A DNA stretch of 64,000 nucleotides from CAIQQQ01 sp040399685 (GTDB lineage Bacteria; Pseudomonadota; Alphaproteobacteria; Acetobacterales; Acetobacteraceae): assembly GCA_040399685.1 (NCBI GenBank), contig JBBART010000012.1:62001-126000 (forward strand), written 5' to 3'. Each line of letters opens with the position of its first letter. The stretch's first letter is position 1. The notes beneath the pieces were generated by a model. That model ran no database searches. It worked only from the letters and a program-made list of their open reading frames with translations, and was not told where the DNA came from. Of the stretch, positions 24,478 through 34,528 are shown piece after piece. A program made the position numbers and the translations under genes.

Positions 24478-25500
24478 ATGATGCGACTGACTCTCACCGG
24501 CGGGCTGCTCGCCACGGCGCTTCTGGCCGCAGCACCGGCTTATGCTCAGCCTTCCGGCTCGGCGACGCTTGATGCCGTCAAGGCGCGCGGTCAGGTCATC
24601 TGCGGAATCGCCGGCGCGGTGCCGGGCTTCTCGCTGCCGGACAGCCAGGGCGTGATGCGCGGCATCGACGCCGACAGCTGCCGCAACGTGGCCGCCGCCG
24701 TGTTCGGCGACCCGAATAAAGTGAAGTTCGCCGTCACCACCACCCAGAATCGTTTCACAGCCCTGCAGTCGGGTGAAATCGATATGCTGGTGCGCTCGAC
24801 CACCTGGACGTTGGGCCGTGAAGGCAGCCTCGGCCTGATGTTCGCGGGCGTGAACTATTACGACGGCACCGGCTTCCTGGTGAAGAAGACGCTGAACGTT
24901 AAGTCCGCCAAGGAAATGGACGGCGCCACCATCTGCGTGCAGCCAGGCACCAGCACCGAGCTGGCCATCAGCGACTATTACCGCGTCAACAACATGAAGT
25001 TCACCCCGATCCTGATTCAGGATCTGGCCGAAATTCAGAGCGCGTTCCTGTCCGGCCGTTGCGATGCCTACTCCACCGACAGCTCGTCGCTGGCCACGTT
25101 CCGCGCGACGCAGACCAACAAGGAAGATTTCCTGTTGCTGCCGGAGATCATCAGCAAGGAACCGCTGGGCTACATGGTCCGCAAGGGCGACGACAAGTGG
25201 TTCGACATCGTGCGCTGGTCCTACTTCGCAACGGTCGCCGCTGAAGAATACGGCGTTGACAGCAAGAATGTCGACGAGATGACCAAGAGCACCAACCCCG
25301 ACATTCGCCGCCTGCTTGGCGTCGAAGGCGATATGGGCAAGGCGCTCGCGCTGGACGCCAAGTGGGCGTACAACATCATCAAGGGCGTCGGCAATTTCGG
25401 CGAGACCTGGGATCGCAACATCACGGTTCTGGGCGTGCCGCGCGGTATCAACAACATCTGGACCAAGGGCGGCCTGCACTACGCGCCGCCGATCCGTTGA
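24478..25500 (+). CDS. aapJ: Amino-acid ABC transporter substrate-binding protein
   Basis: Periplasmic receptor of 340 aa, the AapJ/BztA size class for general L-amino acids. The signal peptide MMRLTLTGGLLATALLAAAP ends at AYA-QP. The mature part has VICGIAGAVPGFSLPD, GIDADSCRNVAAAVFGD, RFTALQSGEIDMLVRSTTW, and GRCDAYSTDSSSLA, all typical of family 3 binding proteins. ATG 24478 has GGAAG 7 nt upstream. It is followed by a terminator, then the permease and ATPase genes, an order that gives more receptor than membrane components. Confidence 0.93.
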   Translation: MMRLTLTGGLLATALLAAAPAYAQPSGSATLDAVKARGQVICGIAGAVPGFSLPDSQGVMRGIDADSCRNVAAAVFGDPNKVKFAVTTTQNRFTALQSGEIDMLVRSTTWTLGREGSLGLMFAGVNYYDGTGFLVKKTLNVKSAKEMDGATICVQPGTSTELAISDYYRVNNMKFTPILIQDLAEIQSAFLSGRCDAYSTDSSSLATFRATQTNKEDFLLLPEIISKEPLGYMVRKGDDKWFDIVRWSYFATVAAEEYGVDSKNVDEMTKSTNPDIRRLLGVEGDMGKALALDAKWAYNIIKGVGNFGETWDRNITVLGVPRGINNIWTKGGLHYAPPIR

Positions 25501-25530
25501 TCACCTGAAACTGAGTACACTTGGCTGACC

Positions 25531-25566
25531 AAAAGGCCGTCCCGGAGCACCGGGGCGGCTTTTTTG
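25531..25566 (+). terminator. Terminator between aapJ and aapQ
   Basis: GCCGTCCCGG (25536-25545), loop AGCA, and CCGGGGCGGC (25550-25559) form a 10-bp stem with one G-U pair, followed by six T. It probably attenuates transcription so that the binding protein is made in excess of the membrane subunits. Confidence 0.85.
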
Positions 25567-25709
25567 TGGGCAGTTTTGTTTCAATGCAGCGGAGCGGGAT
25601 TGATCTTCCGCTGTGAAATGAAGCACAATTCAGGCTTGCATGCCGCGCGCGCCTTTCGGCATAAGAATTGCTTGACCCGCCTTAAAATGATGCAGGAATA
25701 GATCGCACG

Positions 25710-26921
25710 ATGTCTGGCAGCACCACCGATCCGAGATTGGCGAACGCCCGTGCGGCCCCGAAGAAGGGGGTCTCAATCTCTTGGGCCGATCCCTTGTTCC
25801 GCAGCATCGTGTGGCAGGTCCTGATTGTGGGGCTGGTGGTTGCGGTTCTGTGGTATCTGATCGGCAACACCCGCAGAAACCTTGAGTTGCGGCACATTGC
25901 CACAGGCCTCGGATTTCTGAGCAGCACGGCCGGCATTCCCATCGCTGAAACCCTCATTCCGTATGATCCCGCGACCAGCACCTGGGGTCGTGCCGTGATG
26001 GAGGGCATCCTCAATACATTCAAGGTGGCCGTTGTCGGCATTGTGCTGTCGACGATTTTGGGCACCATCATTGGCATCGGGCGCCTGTCGAAGAACTGGC
26101 TCGTCTCCAAGGTGACGGGCTGCTACGTCGAGACGCTGCGCGACCTGCCGCTGCTGCTGCAGCTTTTGTTCTGGTACGGCATTCTCCAGGCCCTGCCTGC
26201 GCCCCGCGCCTCGATCAAGATGTTCGGCGTGGTGTTCCTCAACAATCGCGGCATGCGCCTGCCGTTGCTGGTCTGGCAGGACGCCCATTGGTGGACGCTG
26301 CTGGCCTTCGTGGTTGGCCTGTTCGGCACCATCGCCTGGAATCGGTCTGCCAACAAAACGCGCGACGAAACCGGCATCAAACCAAAAATCTGGCCGGCTG
26401 CTGTGGGATTGATGATCGGCCTGCCTGTGCTGGTCTGGGGGGCGCTTGGGGCGCCGTTCGCCATCGACTATCCAGGCCTGCGCGGTTTCAATTTCACCGG
26501 TGGTGGCGTTATCACGCCGGAGTATTTTGCGCTTCTGCTGGGCCTGACGCTCTACACCGCCGCCTATGTGGCGGAAATTGTTCGCTCCGGCATCCAGGCG
26601 GTGCCGAAGGGCCAGTGGGAAGCCGCCGGTGCGCTCGGGTTGCGGCCTGCTGCCGTGCTGAAGCAGATCGTACTGCCCCAGGCCATGCGGGTGATCATTC
26701 CCCCGATGACCAGCCAGTTCCTCAACCTGACCAAGAACAGCTCGCTCGCGGTCGCTATCGGCTTTCAAGACATCGTGTCCATCACCGGCACCATGCTTAA
26801 TCAGACCGGCCAGGCGATTGAGGGCGTTGGCATCATGATGGCGGTGTTCCTGGCCTTCAGCCTGTCGATCAGCCTGTTCATGAACTGGTACAATGCGCGC
26901 ATCGCGCTGGTGGAGCGCTGA
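25710..26921 (+). CDS. aapQ: Amino-acid ABC transporter permease (AapQ-like)
   Basis: Inner-membrane permease of 403 aa, the long AapQ/BztB type. The N-terminal hydrophobic segment is at about residues 30-52, a further group of helices starts near 95, and there is a large loop before the C-terminal helices. The EAA loop WEAAGALGLRPAAVLKQIVLPQA, given here as EAAGALG and IVLPQA, contacts the ATPase near residue 304. It pairs with the next permease as a heterodimer. It is the first gene after the aapJ terminator. Confidence 0.92.
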   Translation: MSGSTTDPRLANARAAPKKGVSISWADPLFRSIVWQVLIVGLVVAVLWYLIGNTRRNLELRHIATGLGFLSSTAGIPIAETLIPYDPATSTWGRAVMEGILNTFKVAVVGIVLSTILGTIIGIGRLSKNWLVSKVTGCYVETLRDLPLLLQLLFWYGILQALPAPRASIKMFGVVFLNNRGMRLPLLVWQDAHWWTLLAFVVGLFGTIAWNRSANKTRDETGIKPKIWPAAVGLMIGLPVLVWGALGAPFAIDYPGLRGFNFTGGGVITPEYFALLLGLTLYTAAYVAEIVRSGIQAVPKGQWEAAGALGLRPAAVLKQIVLPQAMRVIIPPMTSQFLNLTKNSSLAVAIGFQDIVSITGTMLNQTGQAIEGVGIMMAVFLAFSLSISLFMNWYNARIALVER

Positions 26922-26925
26922 CATC

Positions 26926-28077
26926 ATGACCCCTCCGGCAACGACTGCCCTTGGCGCACACCCGGCCGCCCCCACGCGGGAGCGGCCGCCCGCCAGCGTA
27001 TATGGCCCCATGGCCTGGATGCGCGCCAACCTGTTCAACGGCATTTTTTCGAGCCTCGTGACCATCGCGCTCGGCGTGGCTATTTTCTACGCTCTGGTGG
27101 GAATCGTTGAATGGGGCGTGATCAACGCGGTGTGGTCTGTGCCCACCACCGCCACTGGCGCACTCGATCCCACCACGTGCCGTGCCGCCCGCGGCGTTGG
27201 CGCCTGCTGGGCCGCCATTGGCGACAAATGGCGCTTCATGCTGTTCGGCCGCTTTCCATATGCGCAGCAATGGCGCCCGGGCATCTGCATCCTGCTGTTT
27301 ATCGGGCTGTTCTACGTGTCGTCGGATCGTCGTTTCTGGCGCAAGGAGATTGCGGCGATCTGGGCTGTGACGCTGGTGATGATCTTCAGCCTGATGTGGG
27401 GCGGTTTCCTGGGCCTTACTTTCGTGCCGCAGGATGAGTGGGGCGGCTTGGTTATCACCTTGATTCTGTCCACGTTCGGCCTCGCTCTCGCGTTTCCGCT
27501 TTCGGTGCTGGTGGCCCTGGGGCGGCGCAGCACGAAGCTTCCGGCAGTGAAGATGCTGTGCGTTATCTATGTCGAACTGATCCGCGGCGTGCCGCTGGTG
27601 GCGGTGCTGTTCATGGCCAACGTCATGATGCCGTTGTTCATGCCAGAGGGCATCAACCTGGACAAATTGCTCCGGGCCCAGGTGGCGTTCATCCTGTTCG
27701 CGGCCGCTTATCTGGCCGAGGTTGTGCGTGGTGGGCTGATGGCGCTGCCGAGAGGCCAGGCCGAGGCCGCCGACGCGCTGGGCTTGGCGTATTGGCAAAA
27801 GACAACCAAAATTCTGCTGCCGCAGGCCCTGCGGCTCGTGATTCCGCCTTTGGTAAACACCTTCATCGGTTTTTTCAAAGACACGTCGCTGGTGCTGACC
27901 ATCGGCATTCTCGACCTGCTGACCTCCAGCAAAACCGCGATGGCGGACCCGATCTGGCAGGGCGTCGCCACCGAAATCTACATCGTGGTGGGTCTGATTT
28001 ATTTCGTGTTCTGCTACACGATGAGTTCCTACAGCCGTGGCGTTGAGCGGAAGCTCAACCTCGCTCATAACCGCTAA
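26926..28077 (+). CDS. aapM: Amino-acid ABC transporter permease (AapM-like)
   Basis: The second permease subunit, 383 aa, of the AapM/BztC type. Hydrophobic segments occur near residues 40-62, 125-145, 150-170 and throughout the C-terminal half. The EAA loop EAADALGLAYWQKTTKILLP lies near residue 285. The start at ATG 26926 is 4 nt after aapQ ends; an upstream ATG at 26893 would overlap aapQ and add a non-family extension. Confidence 0.92.
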   Translation: MTPPATTALGAHPAAPTRERPPASVYGPMAWMRANLFNGIFSSLVTIALGVAIFYALVGIVEWGVINAVWSVPTTATGALDPTTCRAARGVGACWAAIGDKWRFMLFGRFPYAQQWRPGICILLFIGLFYVSSDRRFWRKEIAAIWAVTLVMIFSLMWGGFLGLTFVPQDEWGGLVITLILSTFGLALAFPLSVLVALGRRSTKLPAVKMLCVIYVELIRGVPLVAVLFMANVMMPLFMPEGINLDKLLRAQVAFILFAAAYLAEVVRGGLMALPRGQAEAADALGLAYWQKTTKILLPQALRLVIPPLVNTFIGFFKDTSLVLTIGILDLLTSSKTAMADPIWQGVATEIYIVVGLIYFVFCYTMSSYSRGVERKLNLAHNR

Positions 28078-28104
28078 AGCCGTTTCCGCTAACGAAAGTA
28101 CCGA

Positions 28105-28860
<756 letters not shown>

Positions 28861-28887
28861 TGCGCGTCGGATAGCCACCCCATAAAT

Positions 28888-28941
28888 CCACCCTTAAGTC
28901 CGATGACTTCAGTGATCTGACGTCATCGGATTCCTGGGTGG
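28888..28941. repeat. Large hairpin after the aap operon
   Basis: CCACCC (28888-28893) pairs with GGGTGG (28936-28941), and inside it TCCGATGAC (28899-28907) pairs with GTCATCGGA (28922-28930). No T-run follows. The wider gap 28861-29281 has no recognisable gene; it contains a run of nine C near 29051 and becomes strongly A/T-rich from about 29090 toward the chemoreceptor gene. Confidence 0.5.
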
Positions 28942-29281
28942 TCTGTGCCCTTCTTGTCGCCTGACCAACGGTCGGCCATCCTCCGGGCTGAGCAAGCCCA
29001 TCTGAAGACGTGTCGGTAGGCATGTCTGCCAGAGGCGCCGTGTGGAGCGACCCACGCCCCCCCCCATCGAAGCCAGCCTTCGTCCTCCTTGTTAACTATA
29101 TGTTTATAGTTAAAGGCCATGTTTGCCAGACGTAAACCTGTCATCCGTTGCAGTAGTTTAAACAAAGGAAAAAATGTTTTTCAAAAAACGGAGGGGTCAC
29201 ATTTTGTTTATTAGATAAAACAAAAACCGGTACTTTTGAAATTGTGTTTCAAATTTCTGGTATTGCTCGGGAATTCTGTCG

Positions 29282-30631
29282 ATGGTTGATCTAAGTGGCT
29301 TGAACGAGCGTATTAGTTTCCTTGGGATCGGAAAGGAACACCGGGCTGCGTTGCTCGCTTTTCGGCCTCATCTGCAGGGCGCTATGCCGGAAATTCTTGA
29401 AGGGTTTTATAATAAAATTCGAAAATCGCCACAGTTAATATCTATGTTTTCTGGCGAAGGTATGGTCAAAAAAGCCTCTGCTGCGCAGTCTAACCATTGG
29501 ATTCTTCTGTTTTCTGGAAAATTTGATCAGGAATACCTGAATTCTGCCCAAAAAATTGGTGCTGTACATAGCAGGATTGGGCTTGCACCGCAGTATTACG
29601 TTGGTGGATACACGTATGTGTTGCAGGAGATCACAGCGCGGGCGATTGCTCTATCCGTCAATCGGTGGCAACGCCATTCAGGAAAAGATGTGCTGACGAC
29701 TTTGATCGCTGCCGTAAGTCAGGCTGTCACGCTCGACATGGAGTTGGGCATCACGATGTATCTTGATGAGAACAAGGCATCTCAGGCAAAAACGCTTCAG
29801 AAGCTTGGTGGGGAATTTGAAGCCTCCGTTGGGCAGTTGGTGGCACTTATGGCTACTGGTTCCACGGAGTTGGAAGCAACGGCCCGCTCAATGGCGACCA
29901 CAGCGGGGCAAACCAACGTGCAGGCGAGCGCCGTGAGCATCGCGGCGGAGCAGGCAGATATCGGGATCCAGACCGTTGCGTCGGCCGCCGAGGAATTGTC
30001 TGCTTCGATCAGCGAGATCAGCAGGCAGGTTGCCCAGTCGGCCGGCATTACAAGCAAGGCAGTCAGCGATGCGGAGCGGACTGACGGCATTGTCCGCGCG
30101 CTGGCAGAGGAAGCCAACAAAATTGGCTATGTTGTCGGGGTGATCACCAACATCGCCAGCCAAACAAATCTTCTGGCGCTTAATGCGACAATCGAGGCGG
30201 CTCGCGCCGGAGATGCCGGCAAAGGCTTTGCTGTTGTGGCGTCGGAAGTGAAGCTCCTCGCCAACGAGACCGTCAAAGCGACAGAAGAGATCAAGGCTCA
30301 AATTACCCGGATGCAAGCGGCGACCCAGGAGGCTGTCAAAGCCATCAGCGGGATCAGTGAGACCATCGAGGAGGTCAGCGCGATTGCCACGTCAATTTCG
30401 TCCGCTGTCGAGGAGCAGGGCGCTGCGACGGCGGAGATAGCCCGCAGTGTGCAACAGACGGCCAATGCTGCACAGGATGTCACCGCCAACATTGTTTTTG
30501 TCAGCCGCGCCGCCAATGAGACAGGCGAGGCGGCGGGGCAGGTTCTGGATGCGGCCGGCGGCCTATCGCAGCGCGCCGAGCAGTTGCAGACCGAGGTGGC
30601 CGGCTTTGTTGCGAACATACGGGCTGCTTAG
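29282..30631 (+). CDS. Globin-coupled chemoreceptor (protoglobin-MCP, HemAT-like)
   Basis: A 449-aa soluble chemoreceptor. Residues about 5-160 form a sensor globin; the proximal haem His is H96 in AVHSRIGLAPQYYVGGY, with the family's HxRxGLxPxxYxGGY signature. Residues about 180-445 are an MCP signalling domain, whose hairpin tip ITNIASQTNLLALNATIEAA then ARAGDAGKGFAVVA interacts with CheA/CheW. There is no transmembrane or HAMP segment, so it senses oxygen or another gas in the cytoplasm. The globin half is much more A/T-rich than neighbouring genes, which suggests transfer. No other che genes are nearby. Confidence 0.93.
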   Translation: MVDLSGLNERISFLGIGKEHRAALLAFRPHLQGAMPEILEGFYNKIRKSPQLISMFSGEGMVKKASAAQSNHWILLFSGKFDQEYLNSAQKIGAVHSRIGLAPQYYVGGYTYVLQEITARAIALSVNRWQRHSGKDVLTTLIAAVSQAVTLDMELGITMYLDENKASQAKTLQKLGGEFEASVGQLVALMATGSTELEATARSMATTAGQTNVQASAVSIAAEQADIGIQTVASAAEELSASISEISRQVAQSAGITSKAVSDAERTDGIVRALAEEANKIGYVVGVITNIASQTNLLALNATIEAARAGDAGKGFAVVASEVKLLANETVKATEEIKAQITRMQAATQEAVKAISGISETIEEVSAIATSISSAVEEQGAATAEIARSVQQTANAAQDVTANIVFVSRAANETGEAAGQVLDAAGGLSQRAEQLQTEVAGFVANIRAA

Positions 30632-30738
30632 CCAGGTTTTGCGCACCCTCGTTTCAAACGCAAAACACGCAGCAAGCCCAAAAGCCAAAGCCTGAATTGC
30701 AACGAACCATGCAATCAACTGCACGGTTGAACGCAGAT

Positions 30739-30948
30739 CTATAACGCGCCGCCCCTCAAAATACGCAAGTGCGGGCGGCGCTGCAGCGGTGGCAGCACTC
30801 GGCGCAAATAATCCCGCCATGCATCCGGGGCCATCGTCGTCGTTCCCAGCAAATGAACGCCAATATCCTCGCGGGCAAGCGTTGCCGCGTCCACGTCCGG
30901 AAAAATCAGCGACGCGTTGAAGCATGGGGCGGCGTCAGTCTGGGACAT
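30739..30948 (-). CDS. Small hypothetical protein
   Basis: A 69-aa protein with no recognised family. It has no membrane segment. The middle is acidic and the C-terminus is strongly basic (RDYLRRVLPPLQRRPHLRILR). ATG 30948 has GGAG 8 nt upstream, the main reason to believe it. A longer frame begins upstream at 31083 but lacks a site there. It lies alone between two plus-strand genes. The rest of this gap, 30949-31296, holds no gene I can recognise; only a GTCAG/CTGAC hairpin at 31166-31179 was seen. Confidence 0.45.
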   Translation of the reverse strand: MSQTDAAPCFNASLIFPDVDAATLAREDIGVHLLGTTTMAPDAWRDYLRRVLPPLQRRPHLRILRGGAL

Positions 30949-31296
30949 CGGGTTTGCTCCGTGTGGCACAGTGGTCAATCTGTCAGCCATAACGTTGAGC
31001 CTCAGCTTATCTTCCGGGCTCTCGCAGGATTGTGAATCGCACCGCGATTTCTGCGTTCCAGCGGATGAAAATAACGTCAACAAAACGAAAATCTAGTTCT
31101 GCCAAGTTGAAATCCTCGTGTACGGCGTTGGTTCCCGCTGTGGTCCCAGCTCTGGTCGTACCGATGTCAGGTTTCTGACCATTTTATGGATCTGAGGTAC
31201 AGACACCCTTCTGTTAACGATCTGGCAATCCGTATGGAGCATGTATCACTGCATGAGACTGTTCCCACAAGCAGACCGATTTCAGGTGAATGATCT

Positions 31297-33234
31297 ATGC
31301 CCGATATTTTCTCGCTTTCCGCCCCGTGCGCCGTTGCGCCAGATGTCGCGATCGCGCTGTTGCCCGCACGCACTGAGTCTCGTCTCCGCACAACAGCATC
31401 CGGTAAGCGCGCCGTTACGCGAAAGAAGCTGCATCGGTTGCTGAACATGCAAGAAGATGGGCCGGGACAGGCAGTATCGGCAGTGTGGTTGGATGACGTT
31501 CGGGAAATCGAGTTGCGTGGCCAAGAGTTGGATGAAACCCACGCCCGTCTGGACGAGGCGCTTAACATGATGCCGCATGGGCTGATCATGTTCGATGCCG
31601 ATCTGCGGGTGGTGCTGTGCAATCGGCAACTGCGCGCACTGTTTCGCTTCGATCCGGACATCGTGCGTCCGGGCGCCACTTTGGCCCAGGTGTTGGCCCA
31701 TTCCATCGACGTGGGAAATCATCCTGGCGCCACGTTTGCGGACGTGTCGGCGGAGATGGCGGCACTGGCAGCGTCCGGAACCGGACGGAGTTTTCAGCAG
31801 TCACTGCCGGATTGTCGCCTGGTGTCCGTGGATTGGAAGCCGATGCAAGGCGGCGGCTGGGTGTGCACGTATGAGGATATCACGGCACGAGAGGCCGCCA
31901 CCGCGCGCGCCGCGCATCTCGTGCGGCATGACGCAGTGACTGATCTTCCCAACCGCAAGGCGCTTCTGGAAGCGATCGCGGCCGCCTGGCCGCAGCGGCG
32001 TGCCGCTGGTTTCAGCCTGCTGACGCTTGAAATCGACCGGTTCCGGGGGATTTGCGACATCTGCGGTCATGCCAACGGTGACGCGGTTCTCCAGCAGGTA
32101 GCAACGCGAATCATGGGATGCATGCGCCAGTCCGACACGTTGGCCCATACGGGCGGCGCCGGCTTTGCCGTGCTCCTGCACGCACCCGCATCATGGGATG
32201 TGGCGCTGCGCATGCGGTCGCGACTGGTTGAAGCCTTGCTTGAGCCGGTATTGATTGACGGGCACGTGTTGACGGTTTCCGCCTCGATGGGGATCGCGGT
32301 GCCAGCCAGTGCCCGGGCGGGCGCGTCGCCCCTGGCCGGTGCGGAGGAAGTCTTGCGCAACGCCACATTGGCGATGCACCGCGCGTCTGCCGGTGGCTAT
32401 GGCCGGGCCCAGGTCTATGGGCCGATCATGGATCAGAATGCCAAGGCGCGGCACGCGCTGGAGGTGGATTTGCGCGGCGCGCTGGCGGCCAATCAGTTCG
32501 AGGTCCATTACCAGCCTTTGGTCAGCGTCCTGTCCCAGGTTGTCACTGGGTTCGAGGCGCTGCTGCGCTGGCGGCATCCAACGCGCGGGCTGGTTTCGCC
32601 TGGCGAATTCATTCCGTTGGCAGAGGAATTGGGGCTGATCGCCAACATCGGTGCCTGGGTTTTGCGCACCGCCTGTGCTGAAGCAGCAACATGGCCGAGC
32701 CCCGTGCGGGTGGCGGTCAATCTGTCGCCGCATCAATTCACCGACGTCACGTGCGGCTCGCTGCCGGCCATCGTGGCCAGTGTTCTCGCGGATACCGGAT
32801 TGCCCGGTTTTCGGCTGGAGCTGGAAATAACCGAATCTGTTCGCCTGCAGGATGACACGGCCACGCTGGACATTCTGCATGCCCTGCGCGAACTCGGCGC
32901 ACGGATTTCGCTGGATGATTTCGGCACGGGCTATTCGTCGTTGAGCTATCTGCGTTGCTTCCCGTTCGACAAAATCAAGATCGACCAATCCTTCGTGCGC
33001 AGCCTTCCTTCCGCCGAAGCCACGGCTATTGTCCGCGCCGTGGCGTCGCTTGGCGCCAGCCTCGGGATTGCCACCGTGGCCGAGGGCGTGGAGACGCAGG
33101 CGCAACTGGCCGCCCTCGTCGCGGAATCATGTGACGAGATGCAAGGTTACCTGTTCAGCCGGCCGCGCCCGGCGGCTGATGTGCCAGAGCTTCTGACGCA
33201 AGCCCTGGCGGAGCTTCGGCCGCTGCCAGTTTGA
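31297..33234 (+). CDS. PAS-GGDEF-EAL protein with degenerate GGDEF, probable c-di-GMP phosphodiesterase
   Basis: A 645-aa cytoplasmic signalling protein. A PAS domain lies around residues 80-200 (LDEALNMMPHGLIMFDADLR). The GGDEF domain follows at about 210-370, but its signature is GGAGF (286-290), so cyclase activity is unlikely. The EAL domain (about 390-635) looks intact: E420-A-L in FEALLRWRHP, NLSPHQF, the Glu in EITES, DDFGTGYSSL with D540/D541, KIDQSFV and EGVET. It therefore should hydrolyse c-di-GMP, perhaps tuned by the PAS and dead GGDEF domains. AGGTGA lies 7 nt before the start. Its 3' end overlaps the convergent glycosyltransferase fragment by 80 nt. Confidence 0.92.
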   Translation: MPDIFSLSAPCAVAPDVAIALLPARTESRLRTTASGKRAVTRKKLHRLLNMQEDGPGQAVSAVWLDDVREIELRGQELDETHARLDEALNMMPHGLIMFDADLRVVLCNRQLRALFRFDPDIVRPGATLAQVLAHSIDVGNHPGATFADVSAEMAALAASGTGRSFQQSLPDCRLVSVDWKPMQGGGWVCTYEDITAREAATARAAHLVRHDAVTDLPNRKALLEAIAAAWPQRRAAGFSLLTLEIDRFRGICDICGHANGDAVLQQVATRIMGCMRQSDTLAHTGGAGFAVLLHAPASWDVALRMRSRLVEALLEPVLIDGHVLTVSASMGIAVPASARAGASPLAGAEEVLRNATLAMHRASAGGYGRAQVYGPIMDQNAKARHALEVDLRGALAANQFEVHYQPLVSVLSQVVTGFEALLRWRHPTRGLVSPGEFIPLAEELGLIANIGAWVLRTACAEAATWPSPVRVAVNLSPHQFTDVTCGSLPAIVASVLADTGLPGFRLELEITESVRLQDDTATLDILHALRELGARISLDDFGTGYSSLSYLRCFPFDKIKIDQSFVRSLPSAEATAIVRAVASLGASLGIATVAEGVETQAQLAALVAESCDEMQGYLFSRPRPAADVPELLTQALAELRPLPV

Positions 33235-34519
33235 TGTTGGCCGGTTTGGCGAGGCTGTGGCGATAGGATGTCTGCCGGATGACCCGGGCCGTATCCGCCG
33301 GCAGGAGGGCGTTGACCACGTCGTGCATGCGCCCGATCTCGGCCAGCATGGCCGGCGCAGGCAATGTGGCGGTGGCGCTGGCACGGTGGCGGCGATGCGT
33401 ATTGAGCGGGGCCGCCAGATAGCCGACGCGCCCGGTGCTGTGGCCGAGTATGTCGACATACAGCCGCCAATCACCGGCCACCTTCCATTGCGGCAGTTCG
33501 TTGGCGCACCGCGCCAGTGCGTCCCGCAAGGCCTGGGTTCGAAACACCACGGCGCTGGCATTGAGGATGGTGTTGCGTTCGGACAGGCAATCCCGAACAA
33601 ACACATCCGCGCTGAACACGCCGTCCCTGGCCAGCAGGCCGGGGCCGATGCTGCGATAATATTCCTTGTAGTCGGCCATCATCGTCTCGCCGTGGTCGTT
33701 GACCGCGTGGCTATCGCAGAAGGCGATGTCGATGTCGGGATGGGCCGCCAGCATGGCCGCCAGCCGCGCCAGAAGCTCCGGATGGGCGCTGTCATCGGCC
33801 TCGGCGATCCACAGATAGTCGCCCCGAGCGATCAGGGCGGCGCGTTGCCATTGCAGGAACACGTTGCCGCCGTTGGTGGCCTGGGCCTCCAGCCGGATGG
33901 TGCGCCGCCAATCCAGTGCGACGGCACGCGCCACCGCCACGCTGTCATCGGTGGAACCGTCATCGAGCACGATCACCTCTTCCACAGGGTGGGTTTGGGT
34001 GAAGATCGAGCGCAGGCGTTCTGGCATGAAACGGGCGTAGTTGTGACTGGGCACAACCGCGGAAATGCGTGGCGCCAGCGGATCGCGTAATTCGGCCAGC
34101 AATTCGGCGGTGTAGGCGGCAAAGTCGAACCGCGCCGTTGCTGCGGCGGCGCGGGTTGGCCGCTGGGCCGAATCCTGTCCAGCGGCCAGCGCCATCAACG
34201 CCTGCGCCAACGCGCCTGTGTCTGACAGTGGCACCACCGATCCGGCGTCTTGGCCTGCGGCCTCCAGCAAGCTGGCAATGCCGCCGCTGCCGGCAAACGC
34301 GGCCACCGAGATGCCGCTTGCCATCGCCTCCAGCGCCACCGAGGGAAATGGGTCCTCGCGGGAGGTGAGGGCGAACACGTCCGCCGCACTCAGCCAATCC
34401 GACATGTTTGATTGGAAACCGGGCAGATGAACGCGCCCAGTGGCAAGCGCAGCCTCGATCTCGGGGGCCAGATACGCTGTCAGTTGCGGGGCCACCGCAC
34501 CGATCCAGCAGAAATGCAT
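33155..34519 (-). CDS. Glycosyltransferase, 3' fragment of a gene split by an in-frame stop (GT4 C-half plus GT2)
   Basis: This frame continues the frame of the gene ending at 34529, separated only by TAA and three sense codons. From ATG 34519 it reads 454 aa. It begins with the C-terminal half of a GT-B domain (MHFCWIGAVAPQL, ADVFALTSREDPFPSVALEA), which cannot work without the N-terminal half encoded upstream. A complete GT2 domain follows: ISAVVPSHNYARFMPERL, EEVIVLDDGSTDDS and IAEADDSAHPELL. No good ribosome-binding site precedes ATG 34519. The stop lies inside the 3' end of the convergent EAL gene. It is probably the distal part of a pseudogene, or of an intact gene with a sequence error. 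Confidence 0.8.
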   Translation of the reverse strand: MHFCWIGAVAPQLTAYLAPEIEAALATGRVHLPGFQSNMSDWLSAADVFALTSREDPFPSVALEAMASGISVAAFAGSGGIASLLEAAGQDAGSVVPLSDTGALAQALMALAAGQDSAQRPTRAAAATARFDFAAYTAELLAELRDPLAPRISAVVPSHNYARFMPERLRSIFTQTHPVEEVIVLDDGSTDDSVAVARAVALDWRRTIRLEAQATNGGNVFLQWQRAALIARGDYLWIAEADDSAHPELLARLAAMLAAHPDIDIAFCDSHAVNDHGETMMADYKEYYRSIGPGLLARDGVFSADVFVRDCLSERNTILNASAVVFRTQALRDALARCANELPQWKVAGDWRLYVDILGHSTGRVGYLAAPLNTHRRHRASATATLPAPAMLAEIGRMHDVVNALLPADTARVIRQTSYRHSLAKPANIKLAAAEAPPGLASEALAHQPPGAAG

Positions 34520-34528
34520 CAGCCGATT

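Noticed and set aside
29049..29060. Run of nine C as a possible slippage or phase-variation tract
   Set aside because: It lies in non-coding DNA with no reading frame or promoter spacing that it would switch.
28861..29165. Open frames in the gap after aapP as a possible transposase remnant
   Set aside because: Translations in all frames gave no transposase motif or terminal repeat that I could support.
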